Assembly: GCF_014697545.1 (NCBI RefSeq)
Contig: NZ_JACJSA010000001.1
Location: forward strand, 558,001-622,000
Source of the DNA: Oscillatoria sp. FACHB-1407
GTDB lineage: Bacteria; Cyanobacteriota; Cyanobacteriia; Elainellales; Elainellaceae
Length of the DNA: 64,000 bases
Reading direction: 5' to 3'
Part shown: positions 9,597-19,035 of the stretch, piece after piece
How the letters are laid out: every line of letters begins with the position of its first letter
How positions within the stretch are numbered: position 1 is the stretch's first letter
The notes under the pieces: model-generated
The model's database searches: none
Seen by the model: only the letters and a program-made list of their open reading frames with translations
What the model was told of the DNA's origin: nothing
Position numbers and translations under genes: made by a program

Positions 9597-9713
9597 GGAA
9601 TTTTAGCGTTGCTGAATGCAGATATGATTCTTGAAAACTGACCATCGCTGTACGGGTGTTTCGCGAAACGCCCCTACGAAATCCGTAGATTGGGTCAGTA
9701 CACCGGAATTTTA
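9597..9713. mobile_element. MITE family A copy with 9-bp target duplication
   Basis: The element covers about 9606-9704 and is flanked on both sides by GGAATTTTA (9597-9605 and 9705-9713). The left end is GCGTTGCTGAAT and the right end is degenerate (CAGTACACC). An internal hairpin GGTGTTTCGCGAAACGCCC lies near 9655-9673. The interior aligns with the copy at 51074-51173 in reverse orientation (both contain ATGATTCTTGAAAAC and CGAAACGCCCCTACGAAAT). No transposase is encoded. Confidence 0.75.
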
Positions 9714-9756
9714 ACGAGTATAGAATTACTCTGTTCCCGTTATTAGTTATTCGTGA

Positions 9757-9826
9757 GTGACCAACAATCAATGACCAATGACCACCAACTACGGACAATT
9801 GACGATTAACGGTTGACGGTTGACCA
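9757..9826. repeat. Short heptamer-like array before the LysR gene
   Basis: Units such as CAATGAC, CAATGACC and GGTTGAC occur in loose tandem (GACCAATGACCACCAACTAC; GACGGTTGACC). It is a short relative of the longer TGGTCAA arrays. The rest of 9430-9596 shows no gene. Confidence 0.55.
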
Positions 9827-10717
9827 ATGGCGATTGACTCTAGCAAATTAAAAATTTCTCAGCTCCAGGCATTTGTTATGGTGGCAGAGTACGGCAACTT
9901 TAGCTCAGCCGCGTTGGAACTGGGATTAGCTCAATCCACGGTGAGCCATGCGATCGCCACTTTGGAAGACGAACTGGGCGTTGTGTTGTTGCTGCGGGGT
10001 CGGCATGGCGCGATTCTGACGCCAGAAGGCAAAGACATCTTGCAAGACGCACAACAGATCTTGCAATCGTTAGAGTCGATTCACAAGAAAGCAAATCTCG
10101 CCAAGGGCTTGCAGGGTGGGCAGGTGCGAGTCGCGACCGTTCGCAGCATTGCGACTCATGTTTTGCCAGAGATCATTGCCCAGTTTCGCCTCAAATTTCC
10201 GATGGTGCGGGTCGTGTTAGAGGAGTTCGATCGCTACGTAGAGGCGGAACAGGCGTTGCGAGAGGGTCAGGTCGATGTCGGATTTACCTCACTGCCTACT
10301 AGCCCTGAGTTTGAGGCAAGAGAACTGTTTCGGGATGAGTTTGTAGCACTCCTGCCCCCCAATTCCTTAAATGACATCCCTTTGACCTGGGAACAACTCG
10401 TTCGCTATCCGATGATCATGAACCACCGCAGCTATCAACACAATAAGGTGGTGCGCGACCATCTGCTGAAGTTTGGTTACGAGCTAAACGTTGCCTATGA
10501 GATGCGCGAAGACTCGACCATCATCAGCATGGTACGGCAGGGGCTAGGAGCAACCGTAATGGCGCGACTCACCGCAGAGCCAATTCCCCCGGAGTTGCAG
10601 GTGAGAAGTTTGCCCGTTCCTCTAGAACGTACGATTGGAATAATCACCCTGGAAAATAGTTTATTATCTCAAGCGGTTTTTGCCTTTTTAGACGTGGCAA
10701 CAGAAATGTGGCGATAA
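9827..10717 (+). CDS. LysR-family transcriptional regulator
   Basis: At 296 residues this is the usual LysR length. The winged helix-turn-helix is at about 8-66 (KISQLQAFVMVAEYGNFSSA, then AQSTVSHAIATLEDELGVVL). The effector-binding domain covers about 90-290, with VDVGFTSLPTSPEFE and EDSTIISMVRQGLGATVMAR. The effector is unknown. It points away from the GNAT, nhaC and ure genes and lies between the two halves of the urease region, so it might regulate them. It is not the RbcR/CmpR type found later in the window. Confidence 0.92.
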   Translation: MAIDSSKLKISQLQAFVMVAEYGNFSSAALELGLAQSTVSHAIATLEDELGVVLLLRGRHGAILTPEGKDILQDAQQILQSLESIHKKANLAKGLQGGQVRVATVRSIATHVLPEIIAQFRLKFPMVRVVLEEFDRYVEAEQALREGQVDVGFTSLPTSPEFEARELFRDEFVALLPPNSLNDIPLTWEQLVRYPMIMNHRSYQHNKVVRDHLLKFGYELNVAYEMREDSTIISMVRQGLGATVMARLTAEPIPPELQVRSLPVPLERTIGIITLENSLLSQAVFAFLDVATEMWR

Positions 10718-11018
10718 GAGGCGATCGCTCTTGAAGTTGAGATTTCAGTTCTTCAGGAACGATTGAGTAATTTGATACCAATTGAAATAGAGAACAAGAC
10801 ACATGATGGCTTGAAGCCTTCGACGTACAAGACTCTGGCAATCCAAAATTGCAAATCCAAAATCTAAAATGGTATGATTTGCGTCCCTATAAATCAGGGT
10901 GTTGCTGAATAGAGGGATGGTTTTCCTAATACGGACGTGAGCGAGACGCTCACACTTCCTTCAGACAAATCGTTTTCATCCCCAAGATCAGCAATGCCTA
11001 GAAACCGGAGATTAAATC
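10718..11018. mobile_element. Intergenic region with MITE family A copy (10897-10998)
   Basis: The element runs from GGGTGTTGCTGAATAGAGGG (10897) to CCCCAAGATCAGCAATGCC (10998); the ends are inverted repeats. The interior hairpin is GTGAGCGAGACGCTCAC. It is closely related to the copy at 44893-45026. No target duplication is visible here. The rest of the gap shows no gene. Confidence 0.7.
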
Positions 11019-11732
11019 TTAAATTTGCTCTGGATCGATTCCCAGTGCCCGCAACCGTTCTGCTAAGTTTGCGGCTCGTTGTTCTGCTTGGTCAGCCCGT
11101 TGTCGTTCTTGGTCAGCCCGTTGTCGTTCTTGCTCCAGCTGTTGTTCTGTTTGCTCAAGATGTCGAGCAATTTCAACATAGCTCAAAAACGGTTGGTTAT
11201 CGGGACGAAATAGTTGCAATTCTTCGCCTGACAGATCAAACCGGATTTGCAAGCGAGGGCTGATCCAATTGGCGATCGGGTCAATCACATCAAGGTTGTC
11301 TCCTGAACGCACCCAACCGCTCAAATCATTGTTGTCAGGGTCGTACAGATAATATTCCTCAACTCCATAGCGGTTATAAAACACCTGCTTCTTATTTAGC
11401 TCAGTTTGTGAGTTTCCAGGAGAGCGAATTTCAAACACAACCTGTGGTGGAATGCCGTCTTCCTCCCACTGCTTATAAGAACCACGATCGCCTTTGGGTC
11501 TACCAAAGACAACAAGTGTGTCTGGGGCTGCACAAATTCCAGGCTCACCCTCAACGGGATACCAGAGGAGATCCCCAGCGACAAAAACCGTTGGATTATC
11601 TGCAAATAACCACTCCAAATTCTGCTGAATCACCACAATCCAGCGAAACTGCTTAGTGTTATCCGCCATCGGCTTACCATCGCTGTCGGGGTAAATGACC
11701 TGGGATTTAGGAGTGAGTTGGAGTTGAGACAT
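11019..11732 (-). CDS. Uma2-family (DUF820) restriction-endonuclease-like protein
   Basis: This 237-residue protein starts MSQLQLTPKSQVIYPDSDGK and carries the Uma2 core: VAGDLLWYPVEGEPG, PQVVFEIRSPGNSQTELNKK and YGVEEYYLYDPDNN, which hold the acidic and lysine residues of a PD-(D/E)xK fold. The C-terminus is a charged coiled coil built of ERQRADQ repeats, ending in ALGIDPEQI. The family is hugely expanded in cyanobacteria, with unknown biological role. It sits between ureD and the LysR gene. Confidence 0.93.
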   Translation of the reverse strand: MSQLQLTPKSQVIYPDSDGKPMADNTKQFRWIVVIQQNLEWLFADNPTVFVAGDLLWYPVEGEPGICAAPDTLVVFGRPKGDRGSYKQWEEDGIPPQVVFEIRSPGNSQTELNKKQVFYNRYGVEEYYLYDPDNNDLSGWVRSGDNLDVIDPIANWISPRLQIRFDLSGEELQLFRPDNQPFLSYVEIARHLEQTEQQLEQERQRADQERQRADQAEQRAANLAERLRALGIDPEQI

Positions 11733-11833
11733 CGCCCGATCTCCACGAAAGAAAAATTAGGAATTTTATTTAGTATAACGAGAGCCGTATTCTACTCAAT
11801 TGGCACGTTGCTTCGCAGATATCCTAAGGGTCG

Positions 11834-12748
11834 CTACCACACGCGAGGGTTACAACCCGGACGGTTCAGCAACTCCGATCGCACCAGATGCCAAACCTGA
11901 GTAAACCAACGTCGAGCTTCCAGGGTGGAGTGTCCGCGATAGCGACAGAGCATTCCAGACGTGAGGCGAGTGACTCCAATCTGAGGGAGTGGGGAGTGGG
12001 GAGTGGGGAGTGGGGAAGAGGCACGATTAATCGCGCCTGTACCAGGTTGCCAGAGGGATCGGGCTTTTTCGACGATTTCGGGGGAGAGCGATCGCCCCAC
12101 GACAGCAAAGCTACCAATCACCGGGCATCCTGCCAATCCATGCAAGCTGGTCAACATCTCTGAACCACCCTCAACCCGTTGTGGGTCGATCCAGATGGGT
12201 TGGTCGTTTTGCCAGACTTGAGTGCGCGATCGCCACATGCCACTCAAAAACTGTTCCCCTCGTGCAGTTCGTCCCAAACGAGTTAGCTCCCAGCCCAACC
12301 ACAACGCATTCTCCGCCAAGTCAATTCGCACGTCCTGCTGATACTGCGCCCCATCAAACACAATCGTTTCCTGTGGCAACCATTCTAAGCAGGCAGATTC
12401 CGCCACTCGAATTTGCACCGTTTGCTGTGCCGTTTGACCGTTGCTGCGGTAGACCTTTCCTGCGGCGGCGGTGGTTATCAACGTATGGGCTTGAGGATGC
12501 AGCGTAACATCGAGCGACAGGCGATCGCCCCCCACCACACCACCCGCCGTATGCAGGGTCACTAGATGACAGACCTCATCCCCCTCTGGGTAAAATGGTC
12601 GCTGCACCTTGAGCGGAGCCTGAACAAAGCTACGAGTCAGGTGAGTTCCGCGTGGGTCACGGGCAAACTCTAGTTGAAGGCTACCGTGCCAACCTGTAGT
12701 CGTAGCTTGGGTCAGAGTCGTTGGATGCGTCAAAGTGGGGTAGTTCAC
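11834..12748 (-). CDS. ureD: Urease accessory protein UreD
   Basis: UreD is the scaffold that helps deliver nickel to apo-urease together with UreF and UreG. Typical segments are GWHGSLQLEFARDPRGTHLT, VTLHTAGGVVGGDRL, TTAAAGKVYRSNG and CLEWLPQETIVFDGA. The length is 304 residues, slightly long. Around residues 236-256 lies INRASSPLPTPHSPLPQIG, encoded by DNA (about 11985-12045) that looks like the local 'gggagtggggagtgggg' and GATTAATCGC intergenic repeats. It appears to be an in-frame repeat insertion. The other ure genes nearby (ureA, ureB) are 4-5 kb away. Confidence 0.95.
   Translation of the reverse strand: MNYPTLTHPTTLTQATTTGWHGSLQLEFARDPRGTHLTRSFVQAPLKVQRPFYPEGDEVCHLVTLHTAGGVVGGDRLSLDVTLHPQAHTLITTAAAGKVYRSNGQTAQQTVQIRVAESACLEWLPQETIVFDGAQYQQDVRIDLAENALWLGWELTRLGRTARGEQFLSGMWRSRTQVWQNDQPIWIDPQRVEGGSEMLTSLHGLAGCPVIGSFAVVGRSLSPEIVEKARSLWQPGTGAINRASSPLPTPHSPLPQIGVTRLTSGMLCRYRGHSTLEARRWFTQVWHLVRSELLNRPGCNPRVW
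11985..12045. repeat. Intergenic-type repeats in frame inside ureD
   Basis: About 11988-12018 is GGGAGTGGGGAGTGGGGAGT-like 8-mers, directly followed by GCACGATTAATCGCGCC (about 12024-12040). Both sequence types otherwise occur between genes (compare 38380-38510, 53060-53140 and 1138-1190). The frame of ureD is kept. Confidence 0.75.
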
Positions 12749-12759
12749 ACGAATTCAAT

Positions 12760-13203
12760 ATGAGCAGACGGGGTGAAGTATTGGTAGCGATCGTGAATAA
12801 TCAGCAGGATTGGGCGACCCTTACGGTATCTGCAAAGCAGCACGCCCGCGACCACCACTGGTATCGCATTCCCGTTGATAGCGTTGAACGGTTGCTCAAA
12901 CGCCACTGGGCACCAAAGTGGTTAGCATTTTACCAGACAAAAGCCTTTGGTGAAGAAGCATACGCTATCCACTATTACGCCGCGATCGCCAACATTCACA
13001 AAGTTTCTCGTCAAGCACTCTTTCCTGATGAGTCCCCAAACGAAAAGAGTCACAAGCTGTATTACAAACTCGACCTTGAACCCTTACAACTTCGACCCCA
13101 TCCGATTACTAGCCAGCGGTATCGTCGGATTACTTTTATTCCCATCACCTTTGAGCAACTGATGACAGCTAAAGAGGTCAGTGGTTTGTTGAGTAAGAGT
13201 TAG
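12760..13203 (+). CDS. Conserved hypothetical protein (WYRIP-type domain)
   Basis: The 147-residue protein begins MSRRGEVLVAIVNNQQDW; a 13-codon upstream extension would overlap ureD. It contains HHWYRIPVDSVERLL, WLAFYQTKAFGEEAYAIHYY, LYYKLDLEPLQ and RRITFIPITFEQLMTA. I recall this pattern as a stand-alone or nuclease-fused domain of unknown function in cyanobacteria and Chloroflexi. No catalytic residues can be assigned. It is divergent from ureD with almost no intergenic space. Confidence 0.75.
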   Translation: MSRRGEVLVAIVNNQQDWATLTVSAKQHARDHHWYRIPVDSVERLLKRHWAPKWLAFYQTKAFGEEAYAIHYYAAIANIHKVSRQALFPDESPNEKSHKLYYKLDLEPLQLRPHPITSQRYRRITFIPITFEQLMTAKEVSGLLSKS

Positions 13204-13717
13204 AAGGGTGTTAATTGTCAATCGTCAATCGTTAATCGTTGATGGTCAATCGTCAATCGTTAATTGACCCCATGTGCGGCTTTTCTGAAACTTTCACCCG
13301 TTCTAACCCGCACCCTAGCCCTATCCTGTGGGAGAAGGGTTGGGATGAGGGCAAATTAGTCGCACATCGCGTTGATGGTCAATTGTCAATTGTCAATTGT
13401 GAATCACTAATCACTACCAACTACCCCATCAACCCCTGACCATTGACCATTAACCATTAACCACTGACTATTGACCCCTGACCATTGACCATTGACCCCT
13501 GACCATTGACCATTGACCACTGACTATTGACCCCTGACCATTAACCATTGACCGCTGACCACTGACTATTGACCCCTGACCATTGACTATTAACCATTAA
13601 CCATTGACCACTGACCATTGACTATTAACCATTAACCATTGACTAATACCCAAAAAATAAAGGTGAGCGCGATCGCCCACCCAGCGGAGAAAAAGTTTGG
13701 CTCAAAAATTAATAGGC
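13204..13717. repeat. Long heptamer array between a hypothetical gene and petA
   Basis: About 13210-13260 is CAATCGT/TAATCGT units. About 13425-13645 is a nearly pure array of ACCATTG, ACCATTA, ACCACTG and ACCCCTG heptamers. Between them is a stretch 'ttctgaaactttcacccgttctaacccgcacc' also seen near 44263-44300. No gene is seen. Confidence 0.85.
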
Positions 13718-14707
13718 TTAGAAATTCATCTCAGCCGCTTGTACTCGCTCAACCTGTTTCTTCTTCAGAACCAGCATGATTTGAGTCACGGTAACAGCAG
13801 CTAGGAAGGCAATCAGCCCTCCAACACGAGTCGGGCTTTGCAGCACGACTTCCCCGTCAACCTGACCAAAACCACCCACATTGGGGTTAGAAGTCAGAGC
13901 AGCACCCGCCGCAACTTCTTGACCTTCTGCAACAAGAAGCTCAGGTCCAGGTGGGACAGTGTCAACTACGGCTGCACCTTCTTTGGGCTGAATGGTGACT
14001 TTATAACCACCATCGTCAGACTTTGTAACTCCAGTGATTGTACCAGCAACAGAGGCATTGAAAATCGCGTTGTTGCTCTTTTCACCTGTGGGGTAGACCT
14101 GACCCCGTCCTCGGTTGCCACCGACATGGATGGAGTATTTACCAAAGGAGACGGATTTATCCGTTTTAGGATCGGGGGAAAGCACTGGGAAGACAATTTC
14201 CTGGTATTGGTCACCGGGAAGTGGACCGACCAAAACAATGTTTTGCTTATCGTCGGCGTAAGGCTGGAACAAATAGCTAGGACCAACTTCTTCCTTCATC
14301 TCTTCGGGAATACGGTCTTCCGGAGCAATCTTAAAGCCTTCTGGCAACATCAAGACTGCACCAACGTTCAAAGGACCTTTTTCACCGTTGGCTTGAACCT
14401 GTTGAACACTGGTGTCGTAGGGGATTTTAACTACCGCTTTGAACACAGTGTCGGGTAATACGGCTTGTGGGATCTCAACTTGCGTAGGCTTTGCACCCAA
14501 GTGGCAGTTGGCACAAACAATCCGCCCAGTGGCTTCACGAGGAGTTTCATAGTTTTGCTGTGCCCAGAAGGGGTAAGCAGCAGCAGATTGAGGCAGGGCG
14601 AGATCGCTGGTTAACAGAAGGGTGAGGGTGGCGATCGCCACTAAGACACTCTTGATCGCAACCTTACCGCTCTGAAGCGACAGCGTTGACCAAAACGTTG
14701 ATTTCAT
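13718..14707 (-). CDS. petA: Cytochrome f (PetA), apoprotein
   Basis: PetA is the c-type cytochrome of the b6f complex that passes electrons to plastocyanin or cytochrome c6. The start at 14707 gives 329 residues. The signal peptide covers about 1-44, cut before Tyr45 ([18 protein letters not shown]), whose amino group is the axial haem ligand in this family. The haem site CANCH is at 65-69. A single membrane helix near the C-terminus ([20 protein letters not shown]) anchors it in the thylakoid. It follows petC with a 73-base gap, the usual cyanobacterial petC-petA operon. Confidence 0.97.
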   Translation of the reverse strand: MKSTFWSTLSLQSGKVAIKSVLVAIATLTLLLTSDLALPQSAAAYPFWAQQNYETPREATGRIVCANCHLGAKPTQVEIPQAVLPDTVFKAVVKIPYDTSVQQVQANGEKGPLNVGAVLMLPEGFKIAPEDRIPEEMKEEVGPSYLFQPYADDKQNIVLVGPLPGDQYQEIVFPVLSPDPKTDKSVSFGKYSIHVGGNRGRGQVYPTGEKSNNAIFNASVAGTITGVTKSDDGGYKVTIQPKEGAAVVDTVPPGPELLVAEGQEVAAGAALTSNPNVGGFGQVDGEVVLQSPTRVGGLIAFLAAVTVTQIMLVLKKKQVERVQAAEMNF

Positions 14708-14780
14708 GTGTAGTGTGTGTTCGATATCAAAGGATGTAGACAGGAGGAGGAGGTTCACAAAGGCAGCAGACTGGAAAGGA

Positions 14781-15323
14781 CTATGCCCACCAGGGAGCAT
14801 CCCCTGTGCGGAAATCGGTTTCAGTCCAGGGAGTCAAAGAAATTGTGCCATCTTCGGTGACATCAGCGTGAGCCAGTGCCAGTGAGAGCGGAGCGGGACC
14901 ACGAACCACTTTGCCAGTGCCGTCGTACTGGGAACCGTGGCAGGGGCAGATGAACTTGCCTTCGTTGCCATTCCAGGGCACGACACAACCCAGGTGAGTG
15001 CAAACAGCATTGATACCATAGTTGGCGATCGCATCAGAACTCTCAACCACAATGTAAGTGGGATCGCCCTTCAAGCCTTGAGCCAAAGCACGCTCACCCG
15101 GTGTATGGCTTGCCAGAAAATCGCTGACGATAATATCCTTACCCAGAGCATCTTTAGCAGTAACACCACCTCCGGTCGCACCACTTGAAGGGGGAATGAA
15201 ATACTTCACCACAGGGTAGAGCGCACCCAAAACGGTAGTTGCCCCAGCCCCAAGCAAGAGTGCATTCATAAATTGGCGACGACCCAAATCGGGTACATCA
15301 GGATTTCCAGAGAGTTGAGCCAT
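14781..15323 (-). CDS. petC: Rieske iron-sulfur protein of cytochrome b6f (PetC)
   Basis: The 180-residue protein has an N-terminal anchor helix (about 18-40) preceded by RRQ, as in Tat-routed Rieske proteins. The 2Fe-2S cluster ligands lie in CTHLGC (108-113) and CPCHGS (126-131). It is the quinol-oxidising partner of cytochrome f, encoded directly downstream. tatC, needed for its export, is about 0.7 kb away. Confidence 0.97.
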   Translation of the reverse strand: MAQLSGNPDVPDLGRRQFMNALLLGAGATTVLGALYPVVKYFIPPSSGATGGGVTAKDALGKDIIVSDFLASHTPGERALAQGLKGDPTYIVVESSDAIANYGINAVCTHLGCVVPWNGNEGKFICPCHGSQYDGTGKVVRGPAPLSLALAHADVTEDGTISLTPWTETDFRTGDAPWWA

Positions 15324-15614
15324 GATATTTGAACAAAAAGATGGATGAGGACAAATGGAATTAGTAATTTAGGCGCGTAGTCCTATTGCTTTCTGAAGCT
15401 GACTTCTAAATCGAGAATGAACCAATCAAGATAAGAAGTGTGAGTAAAATTACCGCTTCGCTGGAAGCGATCGCTACCGAAAGCGATGGTTTACAGTTTT
15501 TCTAGAAGTATTATTACATCCCACTGGATCAGGATCACCATTTGCCATCAAGACTCTTGCTTTCGTAAAGAGATGTGAAGTTTTTGAATAATTAATGTTA
15601 CAAAAGGGGCACTA
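15324..15614. promoter_or_regulatory. Divergent upstream region of petC and the DUF3067 gene
   Basis: The region is AT-rich and holds the promoters of both genes by position. A hairpin-like segment GCTGGAAGCGATCGCTACCG lies near 15460. I cannot define promoter boxes with confidence. Confidence 0.35.
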
Positions 15615-15932
15615 ATGACTGGAGAAGATTTGCATCAACTATTGCTCAGCAAATGGGGGCGATCGTACGACATTCAAATTCGTCGGACGCAGGGCAAAAT
15701 TTTTGTTCAAATTATGTGGAAATACCTGGAGCAGGCATCATTTCCTCTCTCCGAAAGCGAATACCTGGAACATCTTGAAACCGTCTCAAACTACCTCAAC
15801 GCCTGGGGAGGGACAGAGCAATTTGCCGCCTTTATCGAGCAGACGAGCGATCGCCCCCGCACAGGTAAAGCCGTCAATATTCCCATTGATTTAGGCGAAC
15901 GCGCCTCTGAGTGGCTGCTAGAGGAGTTTTGA
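15615..15932 (+). CDS. DUF3067-family protein
   Basis: The 105-residue protein reads MTGEDLHQLLLSKWGRSYDI, IFVQIMWKYLEQASFPLSES, YLEHLETVSNYLNAWG and a C-terminal DLGERASEWLLEEF. This matches the DUF3067 family of cyanobacteria and plastids, which is small, soluble and of unclear role. It is placed between petC and tatC, a neighbourhood that suggests a link to thylakoid electron-transport complexes (inference). Confidence 0.85.
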   Translation: MTGEDLHQLLLSKWGRSYDIQIRRTQGKIFVQIMWKYLEQASFPLSESEYLEHLETVSNYLNAWGGTEQFAAFIEQTSDRPRTGKAVNIPIDLGERASEWLLEEF

Positions 15933-16045
15933 GGGCTTAGTCAATGGGCAATCGTCAATCGTTAATAGTGCTGAGGACTGAGTCAGGCATCTCGATTCAA
16001 AACTTTACCATCCATCCACTCGTTTACCGATCTACTCCCTACTCT

Positions 16046-16846
16046 CTATTTCCCAATCAGTTTAGTCATGCCAATGCCACCGAAGTATAGCCCCAGGATG
16101 GCACCCGCTAATAGACTCTGAGTCACAGGGTCAGTGGATGGGGTTAACACTGCCCCTAACACCGCACCCCCCAAAATTACATATCGCCAACCCGATAACA
16201 TTTGCTTTGAGTTGACGATGCCCAATAGCCCTAGCAATACCTGAATCACAGGAATCTGAAACGCCAACCCCGTACTGAACAGCAGTAATAAGACAAACTC
16301 AAAATAGCGATCGATCGACCACAACTGCTCAACGACGTCTTCGCCATAGGTGATAAAAAAGTTAAGTGCGGCTGGAATCAGCGCAATATAGGCGAAGAAC
16401 AACCCACCGACAAACAAAAAGCTTGACCCTAAGACAATCGGTCCAATCAGGCGGCGTTCGCGGCGAGTCAGACCAGGCAAAACAAACTGGATGATCTGGT
16501 AAAGCACAAAGGGGCTCGCCACCAGCAGCCCACTATAGCCCGCCACCTTAATTGAGACGAAGAAATATTCTCCGGGCGACAATTGCAAAAACTTGACCCC
16601 CTGTGCAGGTACCTCTAGCAATTGCACAATTTTGTTAACGAAGACAAAACAGCCTATGACACCTAGAACGACCGCAATCAATGCGTAAAAGATGCGTTGC
16701 CGTAATTCCTCCAAATGGTCAAACAACGACATTTCAATATCGTCGATCGCATCATCCTCGATCGCATCGTCAATGACAGGGGCATCAATCAGCGATTTAC
16801 CGTTCTGTGGGGTCGAAGTTGTCTCTAGGTCAGAAGGAGCAGTCAT
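16046..16846 (-). CDS. tatC: Twin-arginine translocase subunit TatC
   Basis: At 266 residues, TatC is the receptor for twin-arginine signal peptides. The family signature [20 protein letters not shown] lies after an acidic N-terminal extension of about 38 residues rich in D, I and E. Six membrane helices follow, with [20 protein letters not shown] in the middle. It is convergent with the DUF3067 gene. Confidence 0.96.
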   Translation of the reverse strand: MTAPSDLETTSTPQNGKSLIDAPVIDDAIEDDAIDDIEMSLFDHLEELRQRIFYALIAVVLGVIGCFVFVNKIVQLLEVPAQGVKFLQLSPGEYFFVSIKVAGYSGLLVASPFVLYQIIQFVLPGLTRRERRLIGPIVLGSSFLFVGGLFFAYIALIPAALNFFITYGEDVVEQLWSIDRYFEFVLLLLFSTGLAFQIPVIQVLLGLLGIVNSKQMLSGWRYVILGGAVLGAVLTPSTDPVTQSLLAGAILGLYFGGIGMTKLIGK

Positions 16847-17247
16847 GGTCGCGTTACATCCGGGATTCTGTTGACTATTGTATCTGGGGAATCAACAGTG
16901 CTCTACCGAAAACCTAATAAAGCTTTTTGGAGGTGAGGCTAAGGGATAGAGGAGTGAAGGGGTTGAGGCGTAAAGGCGGGCTTGTATTTTTTAGTGCGAT
17001 CGCCCAGGTACTCCATCCACCCCATTTTGTAGATGTTCTCCCCAGACATCGATTACTGGATCTTGCCAATGCTGGCGTATGGGCGAGACTAAGCCCCAGT
17101 TCAAATTTCCGCAGGCTGATCGATAATCTGTTACTCAGATAAAACTTAGTGCGCGATTCAATCCTGAAATGGCTTCAGGTGATTCGCGCACCACACAACA
17201 CAAATTTTAGAGCGACACCTCAGGAATAGCAGAGGGTCATGAGTTAT
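16847..17247. other. Intergenic region tatC / usp with a strong hairpin
   Basis: GTGCGCGATTCA (17149-17160) pairs with TGATTCGCGCAC (17180-17191), and the inner CCTGAA/TTCAGG also pair. It lies about 60 bases beyond the stop of the minus-strand universal-stress gene, so it may be its terminator, followed by AAGTTTTAT. No gene is seen in the rest. Confidence 0.55.
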
Positions 17248-17976
17248 TTACGAAACGCCTAACGGAGTAGGAATTCCTAACACAGGGCAGGGAAACTGCG
17301 TCGTCAGTTGGCGAACCAGAGGATGCTTAAATGAGCTACAGCCCAAAACCAACAAATCTGCCGCCTGTGCCTCAACCACGTTCCGCAGTTCAACTGCTAC
17401 GTTACCAAACCGCAGATGAGCCTCTAAGGAACCACGCCACTCTTCAGCCAGGCATCGAGCCTGCCACAAAACGCAGTCGGCTTGTTCCAGCAGAGCAGTG
17501 GACGAGTGTTCTAAGTCACGTTGGCAATCACTCGGACACTGTGTTTGCAAAGGAGAGGTTTGCATCGGAAAGCGTCCACCCATTTGCTCAGGGGCGGTAT
17601 AGGTTGCCGTACCGCCTTTGCTACGCCGAGTCAGTTGTGCAGGGGCAGAGCGAAGGTGACGGGGTAACTGCACCTCTAAATTGGCATTGTGATAATTCGT
17701 TTTTTGAGCATGGGTGCGATCGACTACATAAACCACATGCACCATGACTTGTTTTTGAGTCACCAAGCGCGTTTGGTGAGCAATCCACAAGGTCAGATCC
17801 AGAGCTGCCTGGCTGTTAGTTGAGCCGCTATAGCCGATGACCAAGTCAACTGTCTCTTTTGATTGATTGCCGTCTACATTAAAAGCAAATTGCCCTGGTA
17901 ATAAAATCATCTGCTCAACCAGATGATCTTGACCCAATGCACTCTTTAAACGTGCCAACATCGGTTTAATTTTCAC
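17248..17976 (-). CDS. Universal stress protein (UspA-like)
   Basis: This 242-residue protein has the alpha/beta USP fold: [20 protein letters not shown] near residues 42-61, VMVHVVYVV, and the C-terminal [20 protein letters not shown]. The usual nucleotide loop G-x2-G-x9-G-S/T is only partly kept ([10 protein letters not shown]). About 55 residues of low-similarity sequence (about 105-160) are inserted in the middle. The role is unknown; many members bind ATP or act in stress adaptation. Confidence 0.8.
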   Translation of the reverse strand: MKIKPMLARLKSALGQDHLVEQMILLPGQFAFNVDGNQSKETVDLVIGYSGSTNSQAALDLTLWIAHQTRLVTQKQVMVHVVYVVDRTHAQKTNYHNANLEVQLPRHLRSAPAQLTRRSKGGTATYTAPEQMGGRFPMQTSPLQTQCPSDCQRDLEHSSTALLEQADCVLWQARCLAEEWRGSLEAHLRFGNVAVELRNVVEAQAADLLVLGCSSFKHPLVRQLTTQFPCPVLGIPTPLGVS

Positions 17977-18195
17977 AGCGTATACCTTCCTTGTCAGGAA
18001 TGAGGAGCGAGGAGTAATAAGGGAGGACGTGAGTAATCAATTGACCCTAAGCGATCAGGCAAAGAATCGAATTGAGTGAGAGGCAATCAAGCAGAAACAA
18101 TCGAGCGAAAAAATTCAGTGAGAGGCAATCGAGCGAGAGGTTGTCCTAGTGAAAACTGCTATCCCTCATCCTCCTCTATTTCTCCTCTACAAACT

Positions 18196-19035
18196 TTATT
18201 CGTCGCTACTAAAATGCTGATCCAAGAAATTTAAGATGTAGTTGCGTAGCTCGTAATATTCACGAGATTTACGCATCTCCTGGAGATTACGGGGGTGAGG
18301 GAATGGCACTTCGACGATTTCGCCAATATTCGCCGCAGGTCCATTTGTCATCATAATAATCCGATCGGACATATAAAGGGCTTCATCTACATCATGAGTT
18401 ACCATTACCACTGCCTGACGGTGGCTCTCCCAAATATCAAGGACTTGACGCTGCAACTTGCCACGAGTAAGCGCATCTAACGCCCCAAACGGCTCATCCA
18501 TCAACAACATCTTGGGGCGAATTGCCAACGCACGAGCAATGCCCACCCGTTGTTTCATACCACCCGACAGTTGATCCGGATATTTGTCAGCTGCGCTCAT
18601 CAAGTTCACCATCCCCAGATGTTCATCGACAATGCGTCGCTTTTCTTTAGGAGGAACGTGTTCTAACACCTCATCCACTGCTAATCGAATATTGCCTCGA
18701 ACCGTTAACCAGGGTAGTAAAGAATAATGTTGAAAAACCATCATTCGCTCAGCCCCAGGTTTGCGGATTTCATTGCCTTCTAGCCGCACTGACCCTGATG
18801 TCAACCGCTCTAGCCCAGCAATAATCTTTAACAATGTCGATTTGCCACAACCAGAGTGACCAATGATTGAGATGTACTCGTTCTCGCCAATCGTCAAGTT
18901 TATATTGTCGAGGACAATCGTTTCTCCTCCATCTGGACTGAGATAGGTTTTTCTTAAGTTTTCAACCACTAAAAACTCATTGCTATCCACAGCGTTGTTG
19001 GTTGCTTCAGGAAAATGGGTTAGAGGTTTAATCAT
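18196..19035 (-). CDS. ABC transporter ATP-binding protein, NrtD/CmpD/CynD class
   Basis: The 279-residue single-domain ATPase has Walker A GHSGCGKST (59-67), the Q-loop at Q101, signature LSGGMKQR (155-162), Walker B LLMDEP (176-181) and a switch His in VMVTHDVDEAL. It energises uptake with the permease (20937-21788) and binding protein (19394-20785). There is no NrtC-type fusion with a second binding domain. Nitrate, nitrite, bicarbonate, cyanate or alkanesulfonate are all possible for this class; no assimilation gene is adjacent. Confidence 0.92.
   Translation of the reverse strand: MIKPLTHFPEATNNAVDSNEFLVVENLRKTYLSPDGGETIVLDNINLTIGENEYISIIGHSGCGKSTLLKIIAGLERLTSGSVRLEGNEIRKPGAERMMVFQHYSLLPWLTVRGNIRLAVDEVLEHVPPKEKRRIVDEHLGMVNLMSAADKYPDQLSGGMKQRVGIARALAIRPKMLLMDEPFGALDALTRGKLQRQVLDIWESHRQAVVMVTHDVDEALYMSDRIIMMTNGPAANIGEIVEVPFPHPRNLQEMRKSREYYELRNYILNFLDQHFSSDE

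Noticed and set aside
13838-14458. 206-residue plus-strand frame over petA
   Set aside because: It is antisense to cytochrome f, whose sequence is unambiguous.
16927-17142. 71-residue plus-strand frame between tatC and usp
   Set aside because: No ribosome site, odd composition and no recognisable family.
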